Source of the DNA: an uncultured Pelagibacteraceae bacterium
Lineage (GTDB): Bacteria; Pseudomonadota; Alphaproteobacteria; Pelagibacterales; Pelagibacteraceae
Assembly (NCBI GenBank): GCA_902635845.1
Contig: CACPPK010000001.1
Location: 1-64,000, forward strand
Direction of reading: 5' to 3'
DNA: 64,000 nucleotides
The position numbers were made by a program, and so were the translations under genes. The notes beneath the pieces were generated by a model, which worked only from the letters and a program-made list of their open reading frames with translations, searched no databases and was not told the DNA's origin. Below are positions 27,166 to 36,952 of this stretch, piece by piece. Position 1 is the stretch's first letter. Every line of letters begins with the position of its first letter.

Positions 27166-28125
27166 ATGAGTACTTTACCTAGTATATCCGAGCACATTGA
27201 TGAGAAGATTATTAATAAAGTAATTCAAGATAATTTTGCCGCACTAGCACCCTGTTATTTTACTTTAACAAGTAATTGGTTTGTAAGAGCCTATGATCAT
27301 TGGAAAGACATAGATAAGTTCGTCATCATTATATATTTGATACATCAAGACCTTATATATTTCAGACAAAATGGCTTAAAAATTAACTACGAAACGTTTT
27401 ACGAAAAAAAATCAATTGAAATTAATAAAATTAATATTTCAGACATATCAAAAGATCTAGGAGTTCCTAAAGAAAGTGTTAGAAGAAAAGTTTTAGAATT
27501 GGAAAAACAAAAAGTTATTAAAAGAATGGGTAAGAAAATTTTTGTTGTTAGAGATACACTTTACTCAGCTAAAGCAGTCGAAACACTTACGGAGGTTGCT
27601 AATATATTACATGAATTTAATAAAATTTTAAAAAAAGAGAAACTAGTAACTGAAGTTTATTCTGTTAAAGAAATAATATTAGCAATAAAAGAAAATTTTT
27701 CCTACAGCTTGTATCAGTTTAATAAATTTTGGTTTGCTTACATAAATAGATGGAGAAAAGAGCTAAAAGATTTAGAAACTATGTGTATTGGTATGGTTGT
27801 ATTAATTAACGCAGTTAAAAATAAAAATTTTGTTCCAAAAAAAAATATAAGTTCTTACCATAAGGAACTTATGGACTCTGATACTAGAGGTGTAAATGCT
27901 ATGTCAATTTCTGAGATAACTGGTATTCCAAGACCTACGGTTGTGAGAAAACTAAAATATTTAATTGATAAAAAGTATCTTCATATAAATGAAAAAAAAT
28001 TAATTACATTCAAAGCTAAAGACAGTGCATTTATAACAACTAAGGGAATGGTCAACAAAAATATGATTAGCTTAAGTAATTTTATTTATAAAGTTTTTAA
28101 TCAGATAAGAATAATAAATTCTTAA
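27166..28125 (+). CDS. Putative transcriptional regulator with two tandem helical + winged-HTH units
   Basis: ISDISKDLGVPKESVRRKVLELEKQKVIKR and ISEITGIPRPTVVRKLKYLIDKKYLHINEKK are two HTH-like segments in equivalent halves. Confidence 0.7.
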   Translation: MSTLPSISEHIDEKIINKVIQDNFAALAPCYFTLTSNWFVRAYDHWKDIDKFVIIIYLIHQDLIYFRQNGLKINYETFYEKKSIEINKINISDISKDLGVPKESVRRKVLELEKQKVIKRMGKKIFVVRDTLYSAKAVETLTEVANILHEFNKILKKEKLVTEVYSVKEIILAIKENFSYSLYQFNKFWFAYINRWRKELKDLETMCIGMVVLINAVKNKNFVPKKNISSYHKELMDSDTRGVNAMSISEITGIPRPTVVRKLKYLIDKKYLHINEKKLITFKAKDSAFITTKGMVNKNMISLSNFIYKVFNQIRIINS

Positions 28126-28973
28126 TTAGACTTTCTTAAAATAAAAATAAAAATAAATCCTGTTATATACATGATTAATGCATAAGCAGCTGTCGGTATT
28201 GCGTATAATATATCAGTGCCAAAAATTTGTGTAGAAACGAATATAGCTAAAGTACCATTTTGTAATCCACATTCTAAGGCAATACACCTCATTTGCTTAA
28301 TCCCTGTGGTAAAAGCTTTCGCGATGTAGTATGCAATAACCATCATCGATACGTTTAATATTAAAGTAATTAAACCAGCTTGCATTATAAAACTAATTAA
28401 ATTTTCTCTTTCTTCGTAAAACGCTGCGAAGAAGAAAATTACAAATAAAACAATATTAAGCTTGTTAAATATACCAACTTTAGATGCTATAAAATTTTCA
28501 GCAACTTTTCTGATAATCATTCCTAAAATTACAGGGACCGTTACAACTAAAAACATTTTTAGTGCTATTCCTGTCATTGAAATATTTTGTGACATTTCTG
28601 TTATTCCAAGTAAATCTGCAGATGTAAAAATTATCAACGGAACAGTAATTATACTTAATAAACTAATTACAGCAGTCAAAGATATTGATAATGCAACATC
28701 TCCATCAGCAAATTTTGTCATAATATTAGATGTAACTCCACCTGGAGCTGCAGCTATGATCATAACCCCTATTGCTATTTCTGGCGGTGCTCTAAAAATT
28801 AAAATTAATATGTATGCTACAATTGGAAGAATTATTAATTGAGAAACAAAGCCTACAATAAAATCTTTTGGTGTTTTTAATACTCTTCCAAAATCTTCTA
28901 GTTTTAATCCTAGACCTAAGCCTAGCATTATCAAAGCCAATATAATTGGCGCTATTTTAGTTACAATTTCCAA
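28122..28973 (-). CDS. Bile acid:sodium symporter family (BASS) transporter
   Basis: MIIAAAPGGVTSNIMTKFADGDVALSISLTAVISL; ECGLQNGTLAI. Confidence 0.88.
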   Translation of the reverse strand: MEIVTKIAPIILALIMLGLGLGLKLEDFGRVLKTPKDFIVGFVSQLIILPIVAYILILIFRAPPEIAIGVMIIAAAPGGVTSNIMTKFADGDVALSISLTAVISLLSIITVPLIIFTSADLLGITEMSQNISMTGIALKMFLVVTVPVILGMIIRKVAENFIASKVGIFNKLNIVLFVIFFFAAFYEERENLISFIMQAGLITLILNVSMMVIAYYIAKAFTTGIKQMRCIALECGLQNGTLAIFVSTQIFGTDILYAIPTAAYALIMYITGFIFIFILRKSN

Positions 28974-29126
28974 AGTCCCCTCTCAGAAAAATTATACAAT
29001 AATTTTAATGTATTTGATAAATAAAATAAATTTTAAACCTGGAAGTGAATTTTTTAACAAAACAGTAACAATTTTATTAAATTCATATTAACTTTATTAA
29101 CAATATAACTTTAGAGAGAGGAAATA

Positions 29127-30164
29127 ATGAAAAATCTAATCAAGATAGCATCTATTGTCCTTCTTTTTTCAATTACATTGTTTGGTCTTACAAACAAAGC
29201 TTCTGCAGCAAAATTAACTTTATATTGCAGTGTAGAAATTGATGTTTGTGAAATGCTTGAACAAGCTTATGAAAAAGAAACAGGCACAAAAGTTGCGATG
29301 ACAAGAGCAAGTAGTGGTGAAACTTTTGCTAAAATTAAAGCAGAAGGGTCTAATCCAAAAGGAGACGTTTGGTTTGGAGGAACTGGTGATCCACACTTAA
29401 CAGCTGCTCAGGAAAATTTAACTGAAAAATATAAATCAAAACATTTTGATGATTTATTACCTGCAGCACAAAACCAAGCTAAAAATGCTGATTATAAATC
29501 AGTAGGGATTTATGTTGGTGCATTAGGTTTTGGATACAATAAAGATCTTTTGGCTAAAAAAGGTCTTCCAGCTCCAAAATCATGGATGGACTTAACTAAA
29601 CCTATTTATAAAGGTGAAATCCAAGTAGCAAATCCAAATTCATCTGGAACTGCTTACACAACTTTAGCTACAATTCTTCAAATTTTTGGAGAAGACAAAG
29701 GTTGGGATTACATGAAAAAACTTCATGCAAATATCAATACATACACAAAATCTGGTTCTGCTCCTATTAAAGCAACTGGAAGAGGTGAAAACTTAATTGG
29801 TATTTGTTTCCAGCACGATGGTGTTAAACAAACCAAAAAAGGTTTACCTGTTGTAACAGTATCTCCTGCTGAGGGAACTGGTTATGAGGTTGGATCAATG
29901 AGTATTATTGCTGGTGCAAGAAATATGAAAGAAGCTAAAAAGTTTTATGACTGGGCATTAAGTCCTGCAATACAAACTATGGTTTTCACTTCAGGAAAAT
30001 CTTTGCAAGTACCATCAAATACTAAAGCAAAAGCTGATCCTGATGCTCCAGATTTATCTACAATTAACTTAATTGATTACAATTTTAAAGTTTATGGAGA
30101 TAAAAGTACTAGAGCGAGCTTGTTATCCAAGTGGGATAACGATGTATCTGTAATTCCTAGATAA
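29127..30164 (+). CDS. ABC transporter substrate-binding protein, AfuA/FbpA-type fold, substrate unknown
   Basis: Signal peptide; LEQAYEKETGTKVAMTRASSGETFAKIKAEG...GDVWFGG. Confidence 0.85.
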   Translation: MKNLIKIASIVLLFSITLFGLTNKASAAKLTLYCSVEIDVCEMLEQAYEKETGTKVAMTRASSGETFAKIKAEGSNPKGDVWFGGTGDPHLTAAQENLTEKYKSKHFDDLLPAAQNQAKNADYKSVGIYVGALGFGYNKDLLAKKGLPAPKSWMDLTKPIYKGEIQVANPNSSGTAYTTLATILQIFGEDKGWDYMKKLHANINTYTKSGSAPIKATGRGENLIGICFQHDGVKQTKKGLPVVTVSPAEGTGYEVGSMSIIAGARNMKEAKKFYDWALSPAIQTMVFTSGKSLQVPSNTKAKADPDAPDLSTINLIDYNFKVYGDKSTRASLLSKWDNDVSVIPR

Positions 30165-30176
30165 TTTTAGGAATTA
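30151..30176 (+). other. Stem-loop spanning the SBP stop codon and abutting the permease start
   Basis: TAATTCCTA-GATAATTT-TAGGAATTA, 9-bp stem. Confidence 0.55.
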
Positions 30177-32375
30177 ATGAGAGGACTCGTTATCTGTTGG
30201 ATGCTCATAGGAGGATTGGGCTTCCTAATCTTTCCATGGTATGTAACAGGTGACGGGTTTTTCTCATTAAACTGGATATTAGAATATTCTTTAGAAGATT
30301 ACGGTTCGGTATTACCACAAGTATTTATAAATAAAAAGTATTGGCTTTTACCGATATTAGTTCCATTAATTTTTCCTTTAACAACATTAAAATTAAATCA
30401 GAATAATCCGATATATTCTAAAATTTTCTTATACTCAGGGTTAATTGGTTTTTTTTACTTTTTTCTTCAGGGATTTTCTATTGGCATAAGAGGATGGAAT
30501 TTTGAAATTTTACAATCTATTTTTGGTGATGTAGAAAATCAATTTGGTGTTGGTTCAGGTGCAGTTTTAACTTGTTGTACATTTGTATTTTATATCACTC
30601 ATGGTCTATCAGCACGTGGGTGGTTGAATGGGGATAATTTTATAGTTGGAAGTATAGGTAGTATTATAATTTTAGTTTCAACTTTTGTATTTTTTCCAAT
30701 TTTCAGAATGTTTGCAGTTGCTTTTAAAGGTACCGAAGGTGGATATGAAATAAGTAATTTTTCAGACAAAATATTTAATAAAGGAATTTGGGGGCTAGAT
30801 TGCCTTTACAGTGATTATGCTTGTGGTGTTTTTTGGAATACAGTTACTATGGGTACACTTACTGCATTTTCATCAACAATTTTGGGGTTAGCTTTTGCTT
30901 TATTAGTTGCAAGAACTAGTTTCAGATTTAAAAGAACGATTAGAATATTATCGGTATTACCAATAATTACTCCACCATTTGTAATTGGATTAGCTATAAT
31001 AATTTTATTCGGAAGAACTGGTGTTGTGAGTTCGTTTCTTGAATGGGGATTTGATATCGAGCCTTCTAGGTGGATTTATGGATTACCTGGAATATGGTTT
31101 GCCCAAACACTTGCATTCACCCCTATCGCATTTTTAGTTTTAATTGGAGTTGTTGAAAGTGTTAGTCCTTCTATGGAAGAGGCTTCACAAACATTGAGGG
31201 CTTCTAAATGGCAAGTTTTTAAAACTGTTACTTTACCATTAATGAGACCAGGTATAGCAAATGCATTTTTATTAGGTTTCATTGAAAGTTTAGCAGATTT
31301 TGGTAACCCATTAGTGCTTGGAGCAGAATACGATGTATTATCTACTGAAATATTTTTTGCAATTGTTGGTGCACAGTACGATGAAACTAAAGCGGCAATA
31401 TTAGCTATGATTTTATTATCTGTTGTTCTAGTAGTATTTTATTTACAAAACCAATGGTTAGGAAAAAAATCATATATTTCAATTTCAGGTAAAGGTGATA
31501 GCGGCGTTCATCCTGAACTTCCAAATAAAACAAAATGGATAATTTACTCAACGGTGCTTCCTTGGGCTTTATTAACATTTATTATTTATGTAATGATCAT
31601 GTTTGGTGGATTTGTAGAAATGTGGGGTGTTGATCATAGCTTTACATTAAGACATTATATTGAAGCTTTTAGTGTTGATTGGGTAAAAGAGAGAGGTTTC
31701 TTATGGACAGGAACTGCTTGGAACTCCTTTAACACTACATTTACTATAGCTCTAATTTCCTCTTTACCAACTGCTGCAATTGGAATTTTAACTGCCTACC
31801 TATTAACAAGACATAAATTTAAAGGAAAAAATGCTTTTGAATTTGGTACAATGTTAAGCTTTGCAATACCTGGTAGTGTTATCGGTGTAAGTTACGTTTT
31901 TGCTTTTAATGTTCCTCCGCTTGAAATAACAGGAACTGGAATAATCTTAGTAATCGCATTTGTATTTAGAAATATGCCTGTTGGAGTTAGAGCAGGAATA
32001 GCTGCAATGAACCAGCTAGATCCACATTTAGATGAAGCTTCATCAACTTTAAACGCCTCTAGTTCTCAAACATTTAGAAACATAATTCTTCCATTACTAA
32101 AACCTGCAATTACTGCATCTTTAGTGTTTAGCTTTGTAAGAGCTATGACTGCAATTAGTGCGGTTATCTTCTTGGTCAGTGCAAATTATGACTTAGCTGT
32201 TTCATACATACTTGGAAGATTAGAAAATAATGACTACGGCCTTGCAATAGTGTATTCATCTGCATTAATTGTAGTAATGCTGTTTACAATTACTTTGATG
32301 CAATTAATAATAGGAAAACGTAAATTAGGAAGAAGAGACCAAGCCGCTGGAATTTTACAAGGAAATTTAGGATAA
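30177..32375 (+). CDS. ABC transporter permease, FbpB/AfuB-type (two permease domains)
   Basis: Two EAA-like loops: SMEEASQTLRASKWQVFKTVTLPLMRPGI and HLDEASSTLNASSSQTFRNIILPLLKPAI. Confidence 0.92.
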   Translation: MRGLVICWMLIGGLGFLIFPWYVTGDGFFSLNWILEYSLEDYGSVLPQVFINKKYWLLPILVPLIFPLTTLKLNQNNPIYSKIFLYSGLIGFFYFFLQGFSIGIRGWNFEILQSIFGDVENQFGVGSGAVLTCCTFVFYITHGLSARGWLNGDNFIVGSIGSIIILVSTFVFFPIFRMFAVAFKGTEGGYEISNFSDKIFNKGIWGLDCLYSDYACGVFWNTVTMGTLTAFSSTILGLAFALLVARTSFRFKRTIRILSVLPIITPPFVIGLAIIILFGRTGVVSSFLEWGFDIEPSRWIYGLPGIWFAQTLAFTPIAFLVLIGVVESVSPSMEEASQTLRASKWQVFKTVTLPLMRPGIANAFLLGFIESLADFGNPLVLGAEYDVLSTEIFFAIVGAQYDETKAAILAMILLSVVLVVFYLQNQWLGKKSYISISGKGDSGVHPELPNKTKWIIYSTVLPWALLTFIIYVMIMFGGFVEMWGVDHSFTLRHYIEAFSVDWVKERGFLWTGTAWNSFNTTFTIALISSLPTAAIGILTAYLLTRHKFKGKNAFEFGTMLSFAIPGSVIGVSYVFAFNVPPLEITGTGIILVIAFVFRNMPVGVRAGIAAMNQLDPHLDEASSTLNASSSQTFRNIILPLLKPAITASLVFSFVRAMTAISAVIFLVSANYDLAVSYILGRLENNDYGLAIVYSSALIVVMLFTITLMQLIIGKRKLGRRDQAAGILQGNLG

Positions 32376-33430
32376 TGAAAAAAGCAGAAGTAAAATTTGA
32401 AAATATAACAAAAAAATTTAATGAAACTACAGCGGTAGATAATGTAAGCTGTAAATTTGACGCTGGAACTTTAACTACTTTGCTTGGTCCATCAGGTTGT
32501 GGAAAAACTACTTCACTAAGAATTATTGCAGGTCTCGAAAGAGCTACAAGCGGTAAAATATTAGTAGATGATGAAGACGTAACATTATTACCTGCAACTG
32601 ATAGAGATGTATCAATGGTATTTCAGTCTTATGCTTTATTTCCACATATGAGTGTTATTGAAAACGTATCATACGGATTAAAAATGATAAATGTTGAAAA
32701 GGAAGAATATATTCAAAAATCTTTAGAAACCCTTAAGCTAGTGAATTTAGAAGGATATGAAAATAGAATGCCATCAGAACTATCTGGTGGACAGCAGCAA
32801 AGGGTTGCTGTTGCAAGAGCAATCGTTTTAGAACCAAAAGTATTGCTTTTCGATGAACCTCTTTCAAATTTGGATGCAAAATTAAGACGACAAGTAAGAG
32901 AAGATATTAGAGAAATTCAACAAAAACTTGGAGTAACTACAATTTATGTAACCCATGACCAAGAAGAAGCTTTAGCAATATCTGATAAAGTAATTGTAAT
33001 GAATAATGCTGTTATTGCTCAAGAAGGTAGTCCAAAAGATCTTTATAATTATCCAAAAAATAAATTTGTAGCTAATTTTATAGGTGATGCAAATGTTGTA
33101 AAAGCAGAAATTTTAGACAAACAATCAAATACTTATAATTTAAAAATAGCTGAAATGAAAATTAAAGTGCAAAGTGATAAAAATTTAGAAAGTAGCGTAT
33201 CTGTAGCGCTTAGACCTGAAAAAATTTCAATTAATAAAGATAAAAAAGAAAATTCTATTCATGCAACTGTAAATAATGCTTCATTTGTGGGAAGTAGTTA
33301 TCAATATATATTAAATTCAGATGCTGGAAAACTGTTTGTTGTTTCGGGAGAAACAAATGACATATTTAAAGTTGGAGAAGAAGTCTTTTTAAGTATAAAT
33401 GACCAAGAAGTAAAAATTCTTAACGATTAA
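32375..33430 (+). CDS. ABC transporter ATP-binding protein, FbpC/PotA-type
   Basis: GPSGCGKTTSLRIIAGLE; LSGGQQQRVAVARAI; C-terminal TOBE-like region. Confidence 0.92.
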   Translation: MKKAEVKFENITKKFNETTAVDNVSCKFDAGTLTTLLGPSGCGKTTSLRIIAGLERATSGKILVDDEDVTLLPATDRDVSMVFQSYALFPHMSVIENVSYGLKMINVEKEEYIQKSLETLKLVNLEGYENRMPSELSGGQQQRVAVARAIVLEPKVLLFDEPLSNLDAKLRRQVREDIREIQQKLGVTTIYVTHDQEEALAISDKVIVMNNAVIAQEGSPKDLYNYPKNKFVANFIGDANVVKAEILDKQSNTYNLKIAEMKIKVQSDKNLESSVSVALRPEKISINKDKKENSIHATVNNASFVGSSYQYILNSDAGKLFVVSGETNDIFKVGEEVFLSINDQEVKILND

Positions 33431-33435
33431 ATATT

Positions 33436-34347
33436 ATGCTATCAAGTAAAGAAATTATATGCCCAAATAATCTTCTAGATCTAGCTCATAAGAAAAAAGG
33501 TGTTAAGGTTGCAGTTGTAAACGCAGGAAAGCCTTTGCCAATGTTATCCATTCAAGATGCGGTAAATGAGAATCTAATTGAGCCAATTTTTATTGGTCAT
33601 AAAGTAGAGATAGAAAAATGTGCCGAAGATATTGGATGGGATATTTCTAAGTACGAACTTATTCATGAGCCTGTGGAGAACGATACAGCAAAAATTGCAG
33701 CTAAACTTGCAAGCGATGACAAGGTTAAAATAGTTGTCAAAGGACATATTCATACAGATGTTCTCATGAAAGAGGTTTTAAAACGTGAATACAATTTGTT
33801 AGGTAAAACAAGGTTAAGTCATATTTGGCATATGAGTATTGGTAAAGATGACAAGCCTTTGATAATCACTGATGGAGCATTAAATGTATTACCCAATGTA
33901 AAAACTAAAATGCATATCTTGAAAAATGTAGTAAATTTTTCACATAGAATAGGAATAGATAGACCAAAGATATCTGTTTTATCTGCAACAGAAGAAGTTT
34001 TAGAAAGTGTCCCAAGCTCTATTGAAGCTGCAGAAATTACAAAATTAGCTAAAGATGAAAATTTAAATGCCGATGTTTTTGGTCCTTTAGCATTTGATAA
34101 TAGTATTTCAAAAAAATCGGCAGCAATAAAAGGAATTAAAAATTTGGTTGCTGGTGAGGCAGATGTATTGTTAGTACCAAGTGTAGAAACTGGGAATGCT
34201 TTGGTTAAAATGCTTATCTATTTTAGTGGAGCTTGTGCCGCAGGAGTTGTTGTTGGTGGAAAAGTACCAGTCGTCATAACAAGTAGATCTGATGAAGCTC
34301 AAGCGCGATTAGCTTCAATTGCTGCAGCAGTAGTCGCTTTAGACTAA
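33436..34347 (+). CDS. Phosphate acetyl/butyryltransferase family protein
   Basis: VVKGHIHTDVLMKEVL; DGALNVLPNVKTKMHILKNVV; AAIKGIKNLVAGEADVLLVP. Confidence 0.85.
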   Translation: MLSSKEIICPNNLLDLAHKKKGVKVAVVNAGKPLPMLSIQDAVNENLIEPIFIGHKVEIEKCAEDIGWDISKYELIHEPVENDTAKIAAKLASDDKVKIVVKGHIHTDVLMKEVLKREYNLLGKTRLSHIWHMSIGKDDKPLIITDGALNVLPNVKTKMHILKNVVNFSHRIGIDRPKISVLSATEEVLESVPSSIEAAEITKLAKDENLNADVFGPLAFDNSISKKSAAIKGIKNLVAGEADVLLVPSVETGNALVKMLIYFSGACAAGVVVGGKVPVVITSRSDEAQARLASIAAAVVALD

Positions 34348-34406
34348 ATGATTCATTGAATTTCAAAAGAAATTCATTTAAATAAACGAAATTTTAAAGG
34401 AGAGAA

Positions 34407-35693
34407 ATGGCAATTATATACTTAAAAAAATCACCAAAAACATCATCAACTGACGACACAAAAACAAGAGGAATAGTAGAAAATATTCTAAAAGATATTG
34501 AGACTAGTAAAGAAGAAGGATGTAAGGAGCTTTCAAAAAAATTTGATAAATATGAAGGTGAGGTAATTGTTTCAAAAGAAAAAATCGAAGAAATAAAAAA
34601 AAATCTAGATCAAAAAACTAAAGATGATATTCAGTTCTCTCATGAAAGAGTTAGAAAATTTGCTGAAGCACAATTAAAAAATTATGGCCAAGACTTTGAA
34701 GTTGAATTATCTGACGGTTTATTTGCTGGACAAAAACTTATTCCTGTAAACACAGCAGGTTGTTATGTGCCTGCAGGAAGATATGCTCATATAGCCTCAG
34801 CCGTAATGAGTGTAACAACAGCAAAAGTAGCTGGTGTTAAAAATATTCTAGTTTGTAGTTCACCTAAACCTGGAGTTGGAGTACACCCATCAATTGTTTA
34901 TACAGCTGACTTATGCGGAGCTGATGTGATAATGAATTTAGGAGGTGTACAAGCTATTGCAGCAATGACAAATGGATTATTTGGTAACGCACCTGCAGAT
35001 ATTTTAGTTGGGCCTGGAAACCAATTTGTTGCTGAGGCGAAAAGAATTTTATTCGGAAAAGTTGGTATAGATTTATTTGCAGGACCTACAGAAATTGCAG
35101 TAATTGCAGATGAGACAGCAGATCCTGAGATGGTAGCATATGACTTAGTTGGACAAGCTGAGCATGGGTACAATTCACCTGCTTGGTTATTTACCAAAAG
35201 TAAAAAGGTTGCTGATTATGTTATGCAAAGAGTTCCAGAATTAATTGCTGATTTGCCAGATCTACCGAGAGAAAATTCAGAAGCAGCGTGGAGAGATTAT
35301 GGGGAAGTAATTCTCTGCGATACTGATGAGGAAATTGCTAAAGTGAGTGACGAATATGCTCCAGAACATTTAGAGGTTCAAACTAAAAACTTACAATGGT
35401 ATCACGATAGATTAAAGAATTATGGATCTTTATTCATTGGTGAAGAAACAACTGTTGCTTATGGAGATAAATGCTCAGGCACAAACCATATATTACCAAC
35501 CAAAGGTGCTGGTAGATATACAGGTGGTTTATTTGTTGGTAAATTTATAAAAACTTTGAGTTTTCAAAGAATGACTAAAGAGTCAACAAAAGAAGTTGGT
35601 GCGGCCTGTGCAAGAATTTCTAGGTACGAAGGAATGGAAGCACACGCAAGAACAGGTGATGTAAGATTAAGAAAATACGGCTTCTCAAACTAA
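34407..35693 (+). CDS. Histidinol dehydrogenase superfamily protein; possibly sulfopropanediol 3-dehydrogenase (HpsN-like)
   Basis: GPGNQFVAEAKRILFGKVGIDLFAGPTEIAV; APEHLEVQ; CSGTNHILPTKGAGRYTGGL; adjacent to transporter and Pta genes, with no his genes nearby. Confidence 0.75.
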   Translation: MAIIYLKKSPKTSSTDDTKTRGIVENILKDIETSKEEGCKELSKKFDKYEGEVIVSKEKIEEIKKNLDQKTKDDIQFSHERVRKFAEAQLKNYGQDFEVELSDGLFAGQKLIPVNTAGCYVPAGRYAHIASAVMSVTTAKVAGVKNILVCSSPKPGVGVHPSIVYTADLCGADVIMNLGGVQAIAAMTNGLFGNAPADILVGPGNQFVAEAKRILFGKVGIDLFAGPTEIAVIADETADPEMVAYDLVGQAEHGYNSPAWLFTKSKKVADYVMQRVPELIADLPDLPRENSEAAWRDYGEVILCDTDEEIAKVSDEYAPEHLEVQTKNLQWYHDRLKNYGSLFIGEETTVAYGDKCSGTNHILPTKGAGRYTGGLFVGKFIKTLSFQRMTKESTKEVGAACARISRYEGMEAHARTGDVRLRKYGFSN

Positions 35694-36952
35694 TTTTGAT
35701 TAAGTTTTAAATCCAAGTAAAGTGCTGCTGACCAAGAAAAATTTTTTGCTCCCATAGGTTGACCATTCTTACAACTGAAATATTCAAAAAAACCTTTTTT
35801 TTCTAATATTTGGATGGTTTTATTTTTTATTTTATCAGAAAAGAACTTATCTTTATTTTTTAGTCCTCTATAAATAAACCAATTACAATTAATCCACACA
35901 GGACCTCTCCAGTATCTTTTCTCTTCAAAACTTTTATGATTTGGTTTAATTGATGAAAAAAAATATTTTTCTTTTGAATTATGTTTTTTTAGATTTTGGA
36001 TTAGTTTTTTATTAATTTTGTCATTATTTAAATCAGCAAATAATACAAAATAATTAGTTATTGATGGAATGTAAATTTTTTTATTATTTTTTATATCTTT
36101 TGAAAAAAAAGTTTTTCTTTTTTTGTCATATAATTTAAGAAAATTTTTTTCTGTAAGTTTTATGTAATTATCTATTTTAGTTTTATTAAAACTAAAGGTT
36201 TCTAATAAAGAAACGAGATCTTTATTTGCTTTAAGAAATATAGAATTAAAACCAACATCTACTACATTAAAAAAAGAGGCCTTGTAAACTTTTTTGGGAT
36301 TATATTTTATTTTTCTTAAATTATTTTTTATTGTGACATACCTATCGTAATCTATATTAAGCGGTCTAAAATCTGGATTTACAACTTTGTTATCAGCTCT
36401 TTTATATTTTATATTTTTCTCAATTTTTACTTTATGCATAGGTTCATCCCATATAGGAGAATTATCGTATCCACTTTCCCAAGGATGTAAAATAGATACT
36501 AAACCAGTTTTTTTTGGATCTCTATATTGAATAAACCATTCATGAAATTTTTTAATTTTTTTAATTATTTTTTTAATATTTAACAATTGGCTTTTATTGA
36601 TTTCATTTTTATTTAAAATTTCTTTTAAAATTGTTGCTAATATTGGTGGTTGAGTTATTCCAGATGAGTGGATTTTATTACCACAATTCCATGCTGTGTA
36701 ATTTGGGTAATAATTTGTTTTTGTGTTATGAAATAAAATATGAGGGACCATTCCATCCTTCCATTGTCCATCTAACAATGTATTTATTTCTTTTAATGCA
36801 AAGTTTAAATTAAAATAAGAATACCCTAAAGCTATAAAGCCAGAGTCCCAATTCCATTGAGCAGGATAAAGTTTGTTGTTAGTTGGTAAAGTATAACCCC
36901 GTCTTCTATTACCAAGTAAAGTTTTTTTTGCTCTATTAATTGAAACTTTCAT
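35690..36952 (-). CDS. GH63/MGH1-like glycoside hydrolase
   Basis: QWNWDSGFIALGYSYFN; DGQWKDGMVPHILFH; HPWESGYDNSPIWD; YWRGPVWINCNWFIYRGL. Confidence 0.82.
   Translation of the reverse strand: MKVSINRAKKTLLGNRRRGYTLPTNNKLYPAQWNWDSGFIALGYSYFNLNFALKEINTLLDGQWKDGMVPHILFHNTKTNYYPNYTAWNCGNKIHSSGITQPPILATILKEILNKNEINKSQLLNIKKIIKKIKKFHEWFIQYRDPKKTGLVSILHPWESGYDNSPIWDEPMHKVKIEKNIKYKRADNKVVNPDFRPLNIDYDRYVTIKNNLRKIKYNPKKVYKASFFNVVDVGFNSIFLKANKDLVSLLETFSFNKTKIDNYIKLTEKNFLKLYDKKRKTFFSKDIKNNKKIYIPSITNYFVLFADLNNDKINKKLIQNLKKHNSKEKYFFSSIKPNHKSFEEKRYWRGPVWINCNWFIYRGLKNKDKFFSDKIKNKTIQILEKKGFFEYFSCKNGQPMGAKNFSWSAALYLDLKLNQN

Noticed and set aside
28462-28842. 126-aa plus-strand ORF antisense to the BASS transporter
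   Set aside because: Shadow ORF opposite a conserved transporter gene; hydrophobicity mirrors the opposing TM segments.
34898-35197. 99-aa minus-strand ORF antisense to the HisD/HpsN-like gene
   Set aside because: Shadow ORF; the plus strand carries conserved catalytic motifs.
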